Virus record (IMG/VR): IMGVR_UViG_3300032722_000004
Coordinates: 62,001 to 126,000 of that record
Reading direction: 5' to 3' (one strand)
Length of the DNA: 64,000 nt
From: a virus
A program made the translations under genes and the position numbers. Shown in pieces: positions 40,271-47,419 of this stretch. Position 1 is the first letter of the stretch. Each line of letters begins with the position of its first letter. The notes under the pieces were generated by a model. It saw only the letters and a program-made list of their open reading frames with translations, had not been told where the DNA came from and made no database searches.

Positions 40271-41160
40271 ACAGCCATAACGGCCTTTATGGTACTGTGG
40301 CTGATGTAGTCATCTAACACTATATCATCCATTGTAAATTTGTCAATATCTTTTACATCTGGATTCAGATAAAGAATGGGAGAAGCATACGGTTCTCTTA
40401 ACAACTGCTCCTTAACTTGTTCCACATGATTTTGATAGATATGAGTATCACCAGTAGAGATTATCAACTCTCCTACTTCCAGATCACATACATGCGCAAT
40501 CATGCTAGTTAGTAGAGCGTAACTTGCGATGTTAAAGGGAAGGCCTAAAAAGACATCCACACTCCTTTGGTACATATGACAGCTTAGCTTTCTGCCCGTA
40601 CTGACATAGTACTGGCTCATAACGTGACACGGAGGAAGTGCCATTTGATCTAATTCACCTACGTTCCACGCCGATAGGATGTGGCGACGACCATTGGGGT
40701 CTTTCTTGATGCCTTCGATTAGATTCTTTATTTGGTCAACTTCTGCAATTGGACCACTTGAGACATGCAAGTCTCCGTGTTCGTAGATGTAATCCGGCGG
40801 TGTTCTCCAGTGCCGCCACTGGACTCCGTATACTCGTCCAAGGTCTCCGACGTGTCTCTTTTTATCTGCCCAGTAAGTTGCTTGAGCATTTCCTGTCCAG
40901 ATCGTGTTATACCCTGACTCTCTGGTATCGTGTAGAATCTCACATAACCTTCGTTCATCATTACTTCCTTCTAAAAACCAAAGTAATTCAGACTTACATG
41001 CGTTCCACGCAAGTTTCTTTGTCGTTACTGCCGGAAATCCTTTTGACAAGTCAAAGCGAAGTTGGCGCCCGAAAACACTGATCGTGCCTACACCAGTGCG
41101 GTCATTTCGTAATTCACCATTATCTAAAATGTCCTGTAATAGGTTTAAGTATTCTTTCAT
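40267..41160 (-). CDS. thyA: thymidylate synthase ThyA
   Basis: 297 residues. D-R-T-G-V near 20, Y-G-V-Q-W-R-H-W near 100-107, catalytic Cys in L-P-P-C-H-V near 179, R-S-V-D-V-F-L-G-L-P-F-N-I-A near 200-213. The Asn of L-P-F-N marks dUMP use rather than dCMP hydroxymethylation. Makes dTMP from dUMP with methylene-tetrahydrofolate, coupled with the DHFR gene before it. Confidence 0.97.
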   Translation of the reverse strand: MKEYLNLLQDILDNGELRNDRTGVGTISVFGRQLRFDLSKGFPAVTTKKLAWNACKSELLWFLEGSNDERRLCEILHDTRESGYNTIWTGNAQATYWADKKRHVGDLGRVYGVQWRHWRTPPDYIYEHGDLHVSSGPIAEVDQIKNLIEGIKKDPNGRRHILSAWNVGELDQMALPPCHVMSQYYVSTGRKLSCHMYQRSVDVFLGLPFNIASYALLTSMIAHVCDLEVGELIISTGDTHIYQNHVEQVKEQLLREPYASPILYLNPDVKDIDKFTMDDIVLDDYISHSTIKAVMAV

Positions 41161-41621
41161 TTACGCTTCCAAATTTGATACTCATGGTCAGGAAATACAT
41201 CGCTGTCTAATATATAATAATGATCTGTTAAGTATAACAAATCAATGAATTTATCACAATCGTATTGGGCAAAGGTCTTAGACAAATAAACTTCGGTTAC
41301 GTAATCCCAACATGCATTTACAAGCTGAGCACCTCCGATGAGCCATGCGTCATCAAATGATGACATGTTTTTTATTAGGGCAGCGTATGTAATGCATTCC
41401 GATTTTTCAGGCATGGTAAACGTTTGACTTGAAACTACTATATTGTGCCTATTGTACAACGGTTTTATAGGAAGACTATCCCAGGTGTTTCTTCCCATAA
41501 TTACGGTTTGGTTATCGGTTAAATACTTAAATCTTGGCAAATCGCCCTGAAGTTTAATCCAGGGCAATCTGTTTTTATATCCTATTCCACCGTTGGGGTC
41601 CGCTGCAATACTGAGTTTCAT
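41157..41621 (-). CDS. frd: dihydrofolate reductase
   Basis: 154 residues. G-G-I-G-Y-K-N-R-L-P-W near 11-21, D-L-P-R-F-K (substrate region, Asp27-like), M-G-R-N-T-W-D-S-L near 42-50, L-I-G-G-A-Q-L near 94-100. Regenerates tetrahydrofolate for ThyA. ATGA overlaps on both sides. Confidence 0.95.
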   Translation of the reverse strand: MKLSIAADPNGGIGYKNRLPWIKLQGDLPRFKYLTDNQTVIMGRNTWDSLPIKPLYNRHNIVVSSQTFTMPEKSECITYAALIKNMSSFDDAWLIGGAQLVNACWDYVTEVYLSKTFAQYDCDKFIDLLYLTDHYYILDSDVFPDHEYQIWKRK

Positions 41622-41914
41622 AATCCATTCAATAGTTTATCTGTTTCAGGCTGAACAGTTTCTGCTATGCTTTGTATATCTAACATAAACTCAATACTAA
41701 GCACATCATCGCCAAGTTCGATAAGTTTTCTGCTTATCACTTCTTCGATTTCCTCAGGAGCAACTCCTTGACCCAATAGCTTAGCAATATTAATTGTCTG
41801 TTGCTTTTTACCGCGTAAACGTAATATTAGCTTCTTGACAAACTGTAACGGAAAGGTCTGCTTGTCAACACCTTCAATTAACCGCTCCCATTTTTGAATA
41901 AATTCAGGGGACAT
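41618..41914 (-). CDS. unknown helical protein ahead of DHFR
   Basis: 98 residues, all helix, with a basic patch L-R-L-R-G-K-K-Q-Q-T-I-N and an acidic C-terminal half. Coupled to DHFR by ATGA. Family not recognised. Confidence 0.6.
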   Translation of the reverse strand: MSPEFIQKWERLIEGVDKQTFPLQFVKKLILRLRGKKQQTINIAKLLGQGVAPEEIEEVISRKLIELGDDVLSIEFMLDIQSIAETVQPETDKLLNGL

Positions 41915-41928
41915 TTATTTACTAGCCT

Positions 41929-42633
41929 TTATGCGGTAATGGTGACCTTCTTTGGTCTACCTCGTGTCTTCTTATCTTCGGATGTTTTTACCGAAACCGT
42001 AGTTGCTTGTGGCACTACAGTTGGATCTAACGACCGGGCTTCATTGAGTAACCGATCTGCTTCGGTTAGTAGCCCCTTAGCTTCTGCACTCATGCGTTCT
42101 GCTTGTTGACGAAGATTGTTAGCTAATACCGAATCACCTAAAGCATCACCGCTTGCTTGAAGCCCCACTGGTGCTGTGGGCTTTGGTTCACTATCGCCGC
42201 GCATTCTCTTAGCGACTTGCATTGGGTCTTGCATACCCATCTGCTTGTCCATTTCAGCTAGCTTCTTTACTGCTTGCTCACCTTGCTTCATTTCGTCTAG
42301 AATCTTATTAAGCTCATTGAGCTTGATTCTTGTGTTTGGTGCAGGTGTCATAACGATATGTTCAGTCTGAACCTTCTTCAACATACCTTCAGCATGTAAC
42401 TTCTGTAGAATAAGTTGTCCATCTTTGGTGTAAGACCGGTTAAGTGCGTTAGCTAGGTCTTCACTGCTTTGACCAATATCGCTTTCGATGCATTGAATCA
42501 TCGGATCGTGAATATTCTGATTGAGTAGTTCCGTATACACTACTAGACACATATGGGGTTCACCGGGCACTTCCCGAAATACAATTGCTACCTTACGGTC
42601 TCCGTGCTTCCCTACATGGCGGATAAATGACAT
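41929..42633 (-). CDS. late protein with AT-hook-like tail
   Basis: 234 residues. N-terminal domain to about 120: MSFIRHVGKHGDRKVAIVFR, then V-P-G-E-P-H-M-C-L-V-V-Y, E-S-D-I-G-Q-S and H-A-E-G-M-L-K-K-V, a pattern I associate with virion proteins of cyanophage-like myoviruses. A coiled coil covers about 125-205. The C-terminus T-R-G-R-P-K-K-V is AT-hook-like and could bind DNA. Late promoter and AAGGAG upstream support a late role. Confidence 0.65.
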   Translation of the reverse strand: MSFIRHVGKHGDRKVAIVFREVPGEPHMCLVVYTELLNQNIHDPMIQCIESDIGQSSEDLANALNRSYTKDGQLILQKLHAEGMLKKVQTEHIVMTPAPNTRIKLNELNKILDEMKQGEQAVKKLAEMDKQMGMQDPMQVAKRMRGDSEPKPTAPVGLQASGDALGDSVLANNLRQQAERMSAEAKGLLTEADRLLNEARSLDPTVVPQATTVSVKTSEDKKTRGRPKKVTITA

Positions 42634-42655
42634 TATTAATTCTCCTTTGCTAAAA

Positions 42656-42663
42656 GTATTTAG
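42656..42663 (-). promoter_or_regulatory. T4-type late promoter
   Basis: CTAAATAC, 23 bases before the ATG at 42633, with AAAGGAG between. Confidence 0.7.
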
Positions 42664-42689
42664 TGAGTAGGGTGTGTTGGTATAAAAAA

Positions 42690-42770
42690 GATAAATAAGT
42701 GTGAGTCGCAGTATTACTAGTACCCACTCACTCTAACAGCTTATAAGTAGCAATCAGCATGTGTATTTAT
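42690..42770 (+). promoter_or_regulatory. conserved endonuclease leader: late promoter plus RNA structure
   Basis: GATAAATA (42690-42697) is a plus-strand late promoter. A GTGAGT/ACTCAC stem (42701-42706 with 42726-42731) follows. TATTTAT at 42764-42770, just inside the coding region, is complementary to the promoter core. The same arrangement, with shared sequence, precedes the HNH gene at 53517. Confidence 0.65.
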
Positions 42771-43403
42771 TGTGGTACAAACAAGTACCGTAATATCTAT
42801 GAACATCACTACGGTCCAATTCCTAAGGAAGAGTCGGGTCGGTCATATGAAATACATCATATAGACGGAAATCATTCCAATAATAATCCTGCTAACTTGA
42901 AATGTGTATCTATACAAGAACATTACAACATTCATTATTCACAGGGTGATTGGGCAGCTTGTGTAAAAATGTCAAGTAGGATCAACTTACTTCCCGATGA
43001 GCTAGTAGCCCTCGCAACAAAAAATGCTAACAAGCTAGTTAAAACGGGCAAGCATCCTTGGGTTGGGCCCAACAAGCACCAAGCGCAACTAAACAGAGAC
43101 CGCATTCTTAATGGAACACATAATTGGTTGGACAGGGAAGCTGCCAGTAAACGACAATTAAACAGACTTGCTGCCGGGACTCATCATTTTGTTAATGACC
43201 CCAAGAAAAAAGAAAAACATCCGCAGTATGACCATACTGTTAGAACTTGGAAAAATCGTATGACCGGGGAGGTAGTATCAATGACGAATTATCAATTAAG
43301 GACATGTTATAATCTCAAGTCCGGTGCAATTAGTCGTATTGTAAATAACAAAGGACTTAACGCTACTGGAGGGTGGGAACTAGTAAGACCTAGCCCCACT
43401 TGA
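42759..43403 (+). CDS. HNH homing endonuclease, free-standing, plus strand
   Basis: 214 residues. C-I-Y-C-G near the start, Y-G-P-I-P-K...Y-E-I-H-H-I-D-G-N-H-S-N-N-N-P-A-N-L is the HNH core (about 24-50), then E-H-Y-N-I-H. Linkers with N-G-T-H-N-W and A-G-T-H-H-F are NUMOD-like DNA-contact repeats. The C-terminal helix-turn-helix-type segment (Y-N-L-K-S-G-A-I-S-R-I-V-N) resembles NUMOD1. Homologous to the gene at 52855-53517. Transcribed against the neighbouring genes, overlapping the end of the next minus gene by 14 bases. Confidence 0.92.
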   Translation: MCIYCGTNKYRNIYEHHYGPIPKEESGRSYEIHHIDGNHSNNNPANLKCVSIQEHYNIHYSQGDWAACVKMSSRINLLPDELVALATKNANKLVKTGKHPWVGPNKHQAQLNRDRILNGTHNWLDREAASKRQLNRLAAGTHHFVNDPKKKEKHPQYDHTVRTWKNRMTGEVVSMTNYQLRTCYNLKSGAISRIVNNKGLNATGGWELVRPSPT

Positions 43404-43641
43404 GTTCGTAAAACACTGCTTCTTGTGGATCTTCAAACGATGGACAAAGTGCTATTCTATTCATAATATAGGTCGATGTGTTGGGGTAATGTGTAGAAAA
43501 TCTGCCTTGAAGGCTTTCCAAAATCCACATGCGCGACTCGATAGTAAAAGGAGTGCTTGATCTTATAAAATGTTCAGGGGTATGACTTAATTCTCGGTCC
43601 ATGAACCACTGATTTATGTTAATGTCGTCAATTGTTTTCAC
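43390..43641 (-). CDS. small protein ending F-Y-E-L-K-W
   Basis: 83 residues from a GTG at 43641 (AAGG nine bases upstream); a TTG at 43686 is an alternative. Ends F-E-D-P-Q-E-A-V-F-Y-E-L-K-W-G, another member of the C-terminal pattern group. Helical middle (SRMWILESLQGRF). Function unknown. Confidence 0.55.
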   Translation of the reverse strand: MKTIDDININQWFMDRELSHTPEHFIRSSTPFTIESRMWILESLQGRFSTHYPNTSTYIMNRIALCPSFEDPQEAVFYELKWG

Positions 43642-43738
43642 GGTTTTCTGCCTTAACAAGTGCGTATAACATTTCCAGCTTTTCAAGTTGGTCGTTTAGT
43701 GCAACGTTGTTTTCTGCTAGCCTTACTATGTCATACAT
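43628..43738 (-). CDS. 36-residue coiled-coil peptide
   Basis: ATG at 43738 overlaps the stop of the preceding frame. Predicted MYDIVRLAENNVALNDQLEK, then L-E-M-L-Y-A-L-V-K-A-E-N-R-E-N-N, an ideal heptad pattern. It fills the space between two genes, overlapping each by about a dozen bases. Reality rests on position and composition only. Confidence 0.4.
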   Translation of the reverse strand: MYDIVRLAENNVALNDQLEKLEMLYALVKAENRENN

Positions 43739-43932
43739 GATATCGCAACGTTTTTTACGCGCTCTATAATCGGATTCTGCTGTCCTAATTCAGATTTTAA
43801 ATCTTGTACTAGAATGCGATCAGACGACCCACGCTTTCTGGCGTAGATCGTCTTTCCGCTATCTGGGGATTCATAGATTACTTCCCCGATGCTTAGTATG
43901 CCCTTGAAGTTAGGACTTGCGATGGTCATCAT
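43726..43932 (-). CDS. small unknown protein after the VWA gene
   Basis: 68 residues from the ATG pair at 43932-43929 inside the end of the VWA gene. M-M-T-I-A-S-P-N-F-K-G-I-L-S-I-G then Y-A-R-K-R-G-S-S-D-R-I-L-V-Q-D-L-K-S. A longer in-frame start (43998) would overlap the VWA gene by 89 bases. Function unknown. Confidence 0.5.
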   Translation of the reverse strand: MMTIASPNFKGILSIGEVIYESPDSGKTIYARKRGSSDRILVQDLKSELGQQNPIIERVKNVAISCMT

Positions 43933-45199
43933 AAATGGCCCATTGACCGAAGGGCGGGTGAGGATCGGGGTCACCGTGAATGATCCAAGTCGTATCACAG
44001 TAATTTTGATCGCCCCAGCTGCCGCAAGGATACCCGTCCGTGAAGACGATCAGACGAGCCGGAACTCGTCCTGCTTCCTTAAGGTCATCGAATACGCAGT
44101 CAAAGTCAGTGCCACCGCCACCGAACAGTTGATACTCCTCAATGTTTTCCATGTTTTCAGAAGAAAATTCTTGAGTGTTATAGACCTTAGTGTCGAATGT
44201 CGAGACCCGAAGGCTGTAGCCATCGAACGCATCCATCATGCCGGCAACTTCCGAAAGAAACTGCATACCTTGCTTCTGCGAGATAGAACCTGACATGTCG
44301 ATATAAATGTCAACGTCAATTTCTTCGCCAGGATTCATGCCGGGCATGACAGCGTCCATGTGCCAGCTGCGACGAGAAGGACGCATCCAAGTATAATCAG
44401 ACTTGATAGCAGAGGTCAGATTAGTTTGGATCAATTCGCGCCAGGGCATGATCGGGCTAGTCAGTTGCTTGATCATGCGTTCAACGCCCTTCGGAACAGT
44501 GCCAGCCTCAGCCGTAGAAGCAGCGTTGATTACCGCTTGACGGACCTCTTGACGAATGCGGTCCTTTTCTTCCTGAGAAAGCTTGGGGCGGCCCTTGCCA
44601 GGTTTGTCGCCGCCTGCGCGGCCGTCGCCGTCGTCGTCACCGTCAACGTGATCGTCCAACATCTTGTCGAGGAGATCCTCAATATTGATGTACTTGACAT
44701 TCTTCATGAGGTCATCGTAGATGGCTTCTGCGGCCCAGTTTTCGTACTTAGACTCATACAAGCAAGGCACAGTAGTAATAAATTCGCCCACGCGGTGACG
44801 CTTCAAGTCTGCGTTGACTGCATAGTCATCAGCGATGTTCCAGATTTCCGGATCACGATTGTCACGACGACCCATGTGATCGTAGACCACGTGCAGAACT
44901 TCGTGACCAACGAGGAATTCAACTTCCTTCGTCTTGAGCATCATGATGAAGCGAGAGTTATAGTAAAATCTCAGACCGTCGGTCGCAGCAGTCGGACACC
45001 ATTCGTCCGCATTAGTAAGAGCAAGACGAGTAGCAAGGTTGCCGAAAAACGCATGACGCAGAAGGAGACCGATGCGTGCCGTAACAAGACGTTCGCGGGC
45101 TTGAGCATCAATCTTAGGATCCATAGGACCGATAAGATTTTCGTACTTCTTGCTGCGAGTACGCTTGCTCTTTTTAGTAGGGGTAATTACGGCGCTCAT
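43910..45199 (-). CDS. VWA-like protein with metallopeptidase motif
   Basis: 429 residues. H-E-V-L-H-V-V-Y-D-H at about 99-108 is a zincin-type HExxHxxxxH metal site. A helical region and an acidic Gly/Asp-rich linker (about 175-200) follow. The C-terminal third is a VWA-type Rossmann domain: D-I-Y-I-D-M-S-G-S-I-S near 300 is the MIDAS DxSxS loop, G-G-G-G-T-D-F near 350 and I-V-F-T-D-G-Y near 375. It matches bacterial DUF2201-type putative metallopeptidases, which travel with MoxR ATPases, as here. Confidence 0.88.
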   Translation of the reverse strand: MSAVITPTKKSKRTRSKKYENLIGPMDPKIDAQARERLVTARIGLLLRHAFFGNLATRLALTNADEWCPTAATDGLRFYYNSRFIMMLKTKEVEFLVGHEVLHVVYDHMGRRDNRDPEIWNIADDYAVNADLKRHRVGEFITTVPCLYESKYENWAAEAIYDDLMKNVKYINIEDLLDKMLDDHVDGDDDGDGRAGGDKPGKGRPKLSQEEKDRIRQEVRQAVINAASTAEAGTVPKGVERMIKQLTSPIMPWRELIQTNLTSAIKSDYTWMRPSRRSWHMDAVMPGMNPGEEIDVDIYIDMSGSISQKQGMQFLSEVAGMMDAFDGYSLRVSTFDTKVYNTQEFSSENMENIEEYQLFGGGGTDFDCVFDDLKEAGRVPARLIVFTDGYPCGSWGDQNYCDTTWIIHGDPDPHPPFGQWAIYDDHRKS

Positions 45200-45228
45200 G
45201 AATGTGTCCTTTGATTAAGTTATAAGAC

Positions 45229-45257
45229 AATATAACAGAATGCGGCATGATATGCAA
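45229..45257 (-). promoter_or_regulatory. sigma70-type early promoter
   Basis: TTGCAT (45257-45252), 17-nt spacer, TATATT (45234-45229). The -10 region TTCTGTTATATTG is identical to that before the AAA ATPase gene. Confidence 0.7.
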
Positions 45258-45273
45258 TAGATAATAGAAAAAA

Positions 45274-45301
45274 GGGGAGGGACTGTCTCTAATCCCTCCC
45301 C
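45274..45301 (-). terminator. rho-independent terminator
   Basis: Nine-bp GC-rich stem (GGGGAGGGA/TCCCTCCCC), ten-base loop, then a T run on the minus strand. It ends the MoxR gene, so the MoxR and VWA genes are separate units. Confidence 0.9.
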
Positions 45302-45314
45302 AGGAGCCGCTGAC

Positions 45315-46415
45315 TTAGTTGCCAGCTTCTACAATGTACTTGCCGTACTTCTTGTAGAATTCATCAAAGTTACGCAGTTGCGAGGGCTCAAGCGGCAGCT
45401 TGTAAGTCTTGAGGGCGATCTTAGCGCCCATGACCACCAGTTCCGTCTCGAAATTATTCATGATGTATTCGATGAAGTTGCTGCCCATTTCATGGAACTT
45501 CTTGTTGTCCACACGCTTGTTTTCGAGAGCGTCCTTCAGTTCATAGCACATGGAGATCGTCAACGAGTACATAGCCGAGATTTCCTTGACCTTAAGATCC
45601 TTGACCCTACCTTCAAGAATGTCAGCCGGGTCAGGCATCTGACCAGCAACTCGACGGTGAGCCATGAACTTCGTTGCGAGACCATCACCGATCGCGCCGG
45701 CAACGAGATTGAACAGAGTATCGTTATCCACGTTTTGTTCGTCAACGAGCAGATCGCTCACGAAAGTCCAAGAACGAGGAGTAGCGAAGGCTCGACTGGA
45801 GCTCTTAGCGTCGAAGTCATAACCGTCTTGCTTAGAGAAAGACAGATAGCCGACAACGTCCTTGTGAATGTTCTTGTTGACCGCCCAAATCTGCCAAGAA
45901 GCGAAATCATACTTCATTTCGAGGTGAACGAAGCGATTAGCAAGGGGCATGGGCATACGATACGTGACACCCTTGTCACTGTCACGGTTGCCAGCAGCAA
46001 CGATGACGACGTTATCGGGGAGGACGTACTTACCGACTCGACGGTTCAGAACCAGCTGATAGCCAGCAGCTTGCACCGAAGGGGGAGCAGAGTTCATTTC
46101 ATCGAGGAACAGAACGACGATCGGATATTGATCGGCGACTTCTTGACTGGGCAGATCGACGGGCTCAGCCCAATCCATCTTGCCGATGTACTTATTGTAG
46201 AAGGGAATACCGCGAATGTCAGTAGGTTCCATCTGCGCCATACGCAGATCAAACATGATACCACCGAGTTCGTCAGTGATTTCCTGAACGACTTCCGACT
46301 TGCCGATGCCCGGAGGACCCCAGAGGAAGACAGGACGCTTTGCCTTGAAAGCAGTGAGGATGGCCTTTCGGGCCTGAGTAGAAGTAATCGTGTGAGTGTC
46401 AATATCACGAGACAT
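45315..46415 (-). CDS. MoxR-family AAA+ ATPase
   Basis: 366 residues. Walker A G-P-P-G-I-G-K-S near 33-40, Walker B V-V-L-F-L-D-E-M-N-S near 98-107, sensor I V-I-V-A-A-G-N-R near 137, and M-P-M-P-L-A-N-R-F (arginine finger region) near 153. D-L-R-M-A-Q-M-E-P-T-D-I-R-G after the P-loop is typical of MoxR. The family acts as chaperone-like ATPases for VWA partners; the next gene encodes such a partner. Confidence 0.92.
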   Translation of the reverse strand: MSRDIDTHTITSTQARKAILTAFKAKRPVFLWGPPGIGKSEVVQEITDELGGIMFDLRMAQMEPTDIRGIPFYNKYIGKMDWAEPVDLPSQEVADQYPIVVLFLDEMNSAPPSVQAAGYQLVLNRRVGKYVLPDNVVIVAAGNRDSDKGVTYRMPMPLANRFVHLEMKYDFASWQIWAVNKNIHKDVVGYLSFSKQDGYDFDAKSSSRAFATPRSWTFVSDLLVDEQNVDNDTLFNLVAGAIGDGLATKFMAHRRVAGQMPDPADILEGRVKDLKVKEISAMYSLTISMCYELKDALENKRVDNKKFHEMGSNFIEYIMNNFETELVVMGAKIALKTYKLPLEPSQLRNFDEFYKKYGKYIVEAGN

Positions 46416-46486
46416 GTTTATATAGCTCCTTAAGTTTGTTAAAAAACGAGATTGAGATTTGTTTCCTGTTGGTCAATCTATGATTA

Positions 46487-46515
46487 AAAATAACGCAGCT
46501 AGAAAGCTAAGTCAA
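46487..46515 (-). promoter_or_regulatory. sigma70-type promoter for the MoxR gene
   Basis: TTGACT (46515-46510), 17-nt spacer, TATTTT (46492-46487), followed by a leader of about 70 bases and AAGGAG before the ATG at 46415. Confidence 0.6.
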
Positions 46516-46538
46516 CCGCTTTTTTGTTTCTGAATGTT

Positions 46539-46808
46539 TCAAGCCATCAACTGCGCAATGAGTAGCAATTGAGCTAAGTAGGACATGGCAGTTTGGATCT
46601 CCGCCTTCTTCTTATTACGTGCGATAGTCCAACGAGAGCGGGGGCCGGTTCTCCTTGCATACACCTCAAGTTTGCTTAGTTCTGAAATCAGACCATACAG
46701 ATTAATATGTAACCTGTGCAAGTCGGAATTATAAGGAAGTCGGTTGAGTTGTTTAGTTAGATCGACTAGGACAGTCTGCGCTTCGATGGAGTCTAGAAAT
46801 GTAATCAT
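46539..46808 (-). CDS. small helical protein, leaderless start
   Basis: 89 residues, three predicted helices, basic patch R-R-T-G-P-R-S-R-W-T-I-A-R-N-K-K-K. The promoter -10 ends six bases before the ATG and no ribosome site is seen. Function unknown. Confidence 0.6.
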   Translation of the reverse strand: MITFLDSIEAQTVLVDLTKQLNRLPYNSDLHRLHINLYGLISELSKLEVYARRTGPRSRWTIARNKKKAEIQTAMSYLAQLLLIAQLMA

Positions 46809-46814
46809 GTCCGC

Positions 46815-46843
46815 ACATTAATAAGCATTTGGGTAAATGTCAA
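46815..46843 (-). promoter_or_regulatory. sigma70-type promoter, leaderless geometry
   Basis: TTGACA (46843-46838), 17-nt spacer, TAATGT (46820-46815), then GCGGAC and ATG. Confidence 0.5.
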
Positions 46844-47418
46844 CCCCAGCCCAAACTCGCATTGTTTTTTTGTGCGAATTGAATAATCTGAATGAGTCTG
46901 TCCACGTACTTATTAATCTGATCTTGACTGAGGCCATAGTCGTGCATCGTTGGGCCGCGACCTATATGTGTGATTCCATGGTCATCTGTCCATTGATGTG
47001 TCGGGCCACGTTCTTGTTTAGGCTCTCTGGTGTACTGCTGAGCACCTTTGTTTTTAAGCAGTATCAATCGACGCATTATGTTAGATAAGTCTTTATTATG
47101 AATGACACCTGAATAATCCGGATCCAAACCTAACATTTCTTGAATAATTTTACCATTGGCGTTACTGACCGAAAGCTCCGGCGCATCTGAAAAAGTTTCC
47201 TCTTCGTACCCTTTGCCGCCGCAGAATACGCAAGGAAATTCGCCGTTTGAATATGTTCCCTTGCCTGTACCTTTGCAGTCAGGACATTCGTGTTTCTCTT
47301 TGCGTTCCCAATCAGAACCAGTCCAATACGTTTCGCCGGCATGTTCCCCTTTAGTAAAAGATTTTTCTACTACAGGATTAAACGTCATTCCTTCGTTCAG
47401 TACATCTTTGATTTTCAT
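46840..47418 (-). CDS. late-type protein with DnaJ-like zinc motif
   Basis: 192 residues. MKIKDVLNEGMTFNP leader like other late proteins. C-P-D-C-K-G-T-G-K-G near 44-53 and C-V-F-C-G-G-K-G-Y near 63-71 form one DnaJ-type zinc-binding unit (CxxCxGxG twice). The C-terminal half is helical with D-Y-G-L-S-Q-D-Q-I-N. It may stabilise or bind unfolded protein in the virion; no J-domain is present. Confidence 0.7.
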   Translation of the reverse strand: MKIKDVLNEGMTFNPVVEKSFTKGEHAGETYWTGSDWERKEKHECPDCKGTGKGTYSNGEFPCVFCGGKGYEEETFSDAPELSVSNANGKIIQEMLGLDPDYSGVIHNKDLSNIMRRLILLKNKGAQQYTREPKQERGPTHQWTDDHGITHIGRGPTMHDYGLSQDQINKYVDRLIQIIQFAQKNNASLGWG

Positions 47419-47419
47419 G

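Noticed and set aside
40267-41160. dCMP hydroxymethylase instead of thymidylate synthase
   Set aside because: The L-P-F-N segment keeps the Asn that favours dUMP, and the gene is coupled to DHFR.
43726-43998. Longer 90-codon version of the gene after VWA
   Set aside because: The extra N-terminal part overlaps the VWA gene by 89 bases and has no ribosome site; the start at 43932 is simpler.
44360-45214. Plus-strand reading frame of 284 codons
   Set aside because: Antisense to the VWA-metallopeptidase gene; low-complexity translation and no start signals.
45378-46433. Long plus-strand reading frame of 351 codons
   Set aside because: It lies antisense to the MoxR gene, which has full family motifs, promoter and terminator; the frame is a by-product of that gene's codon use.
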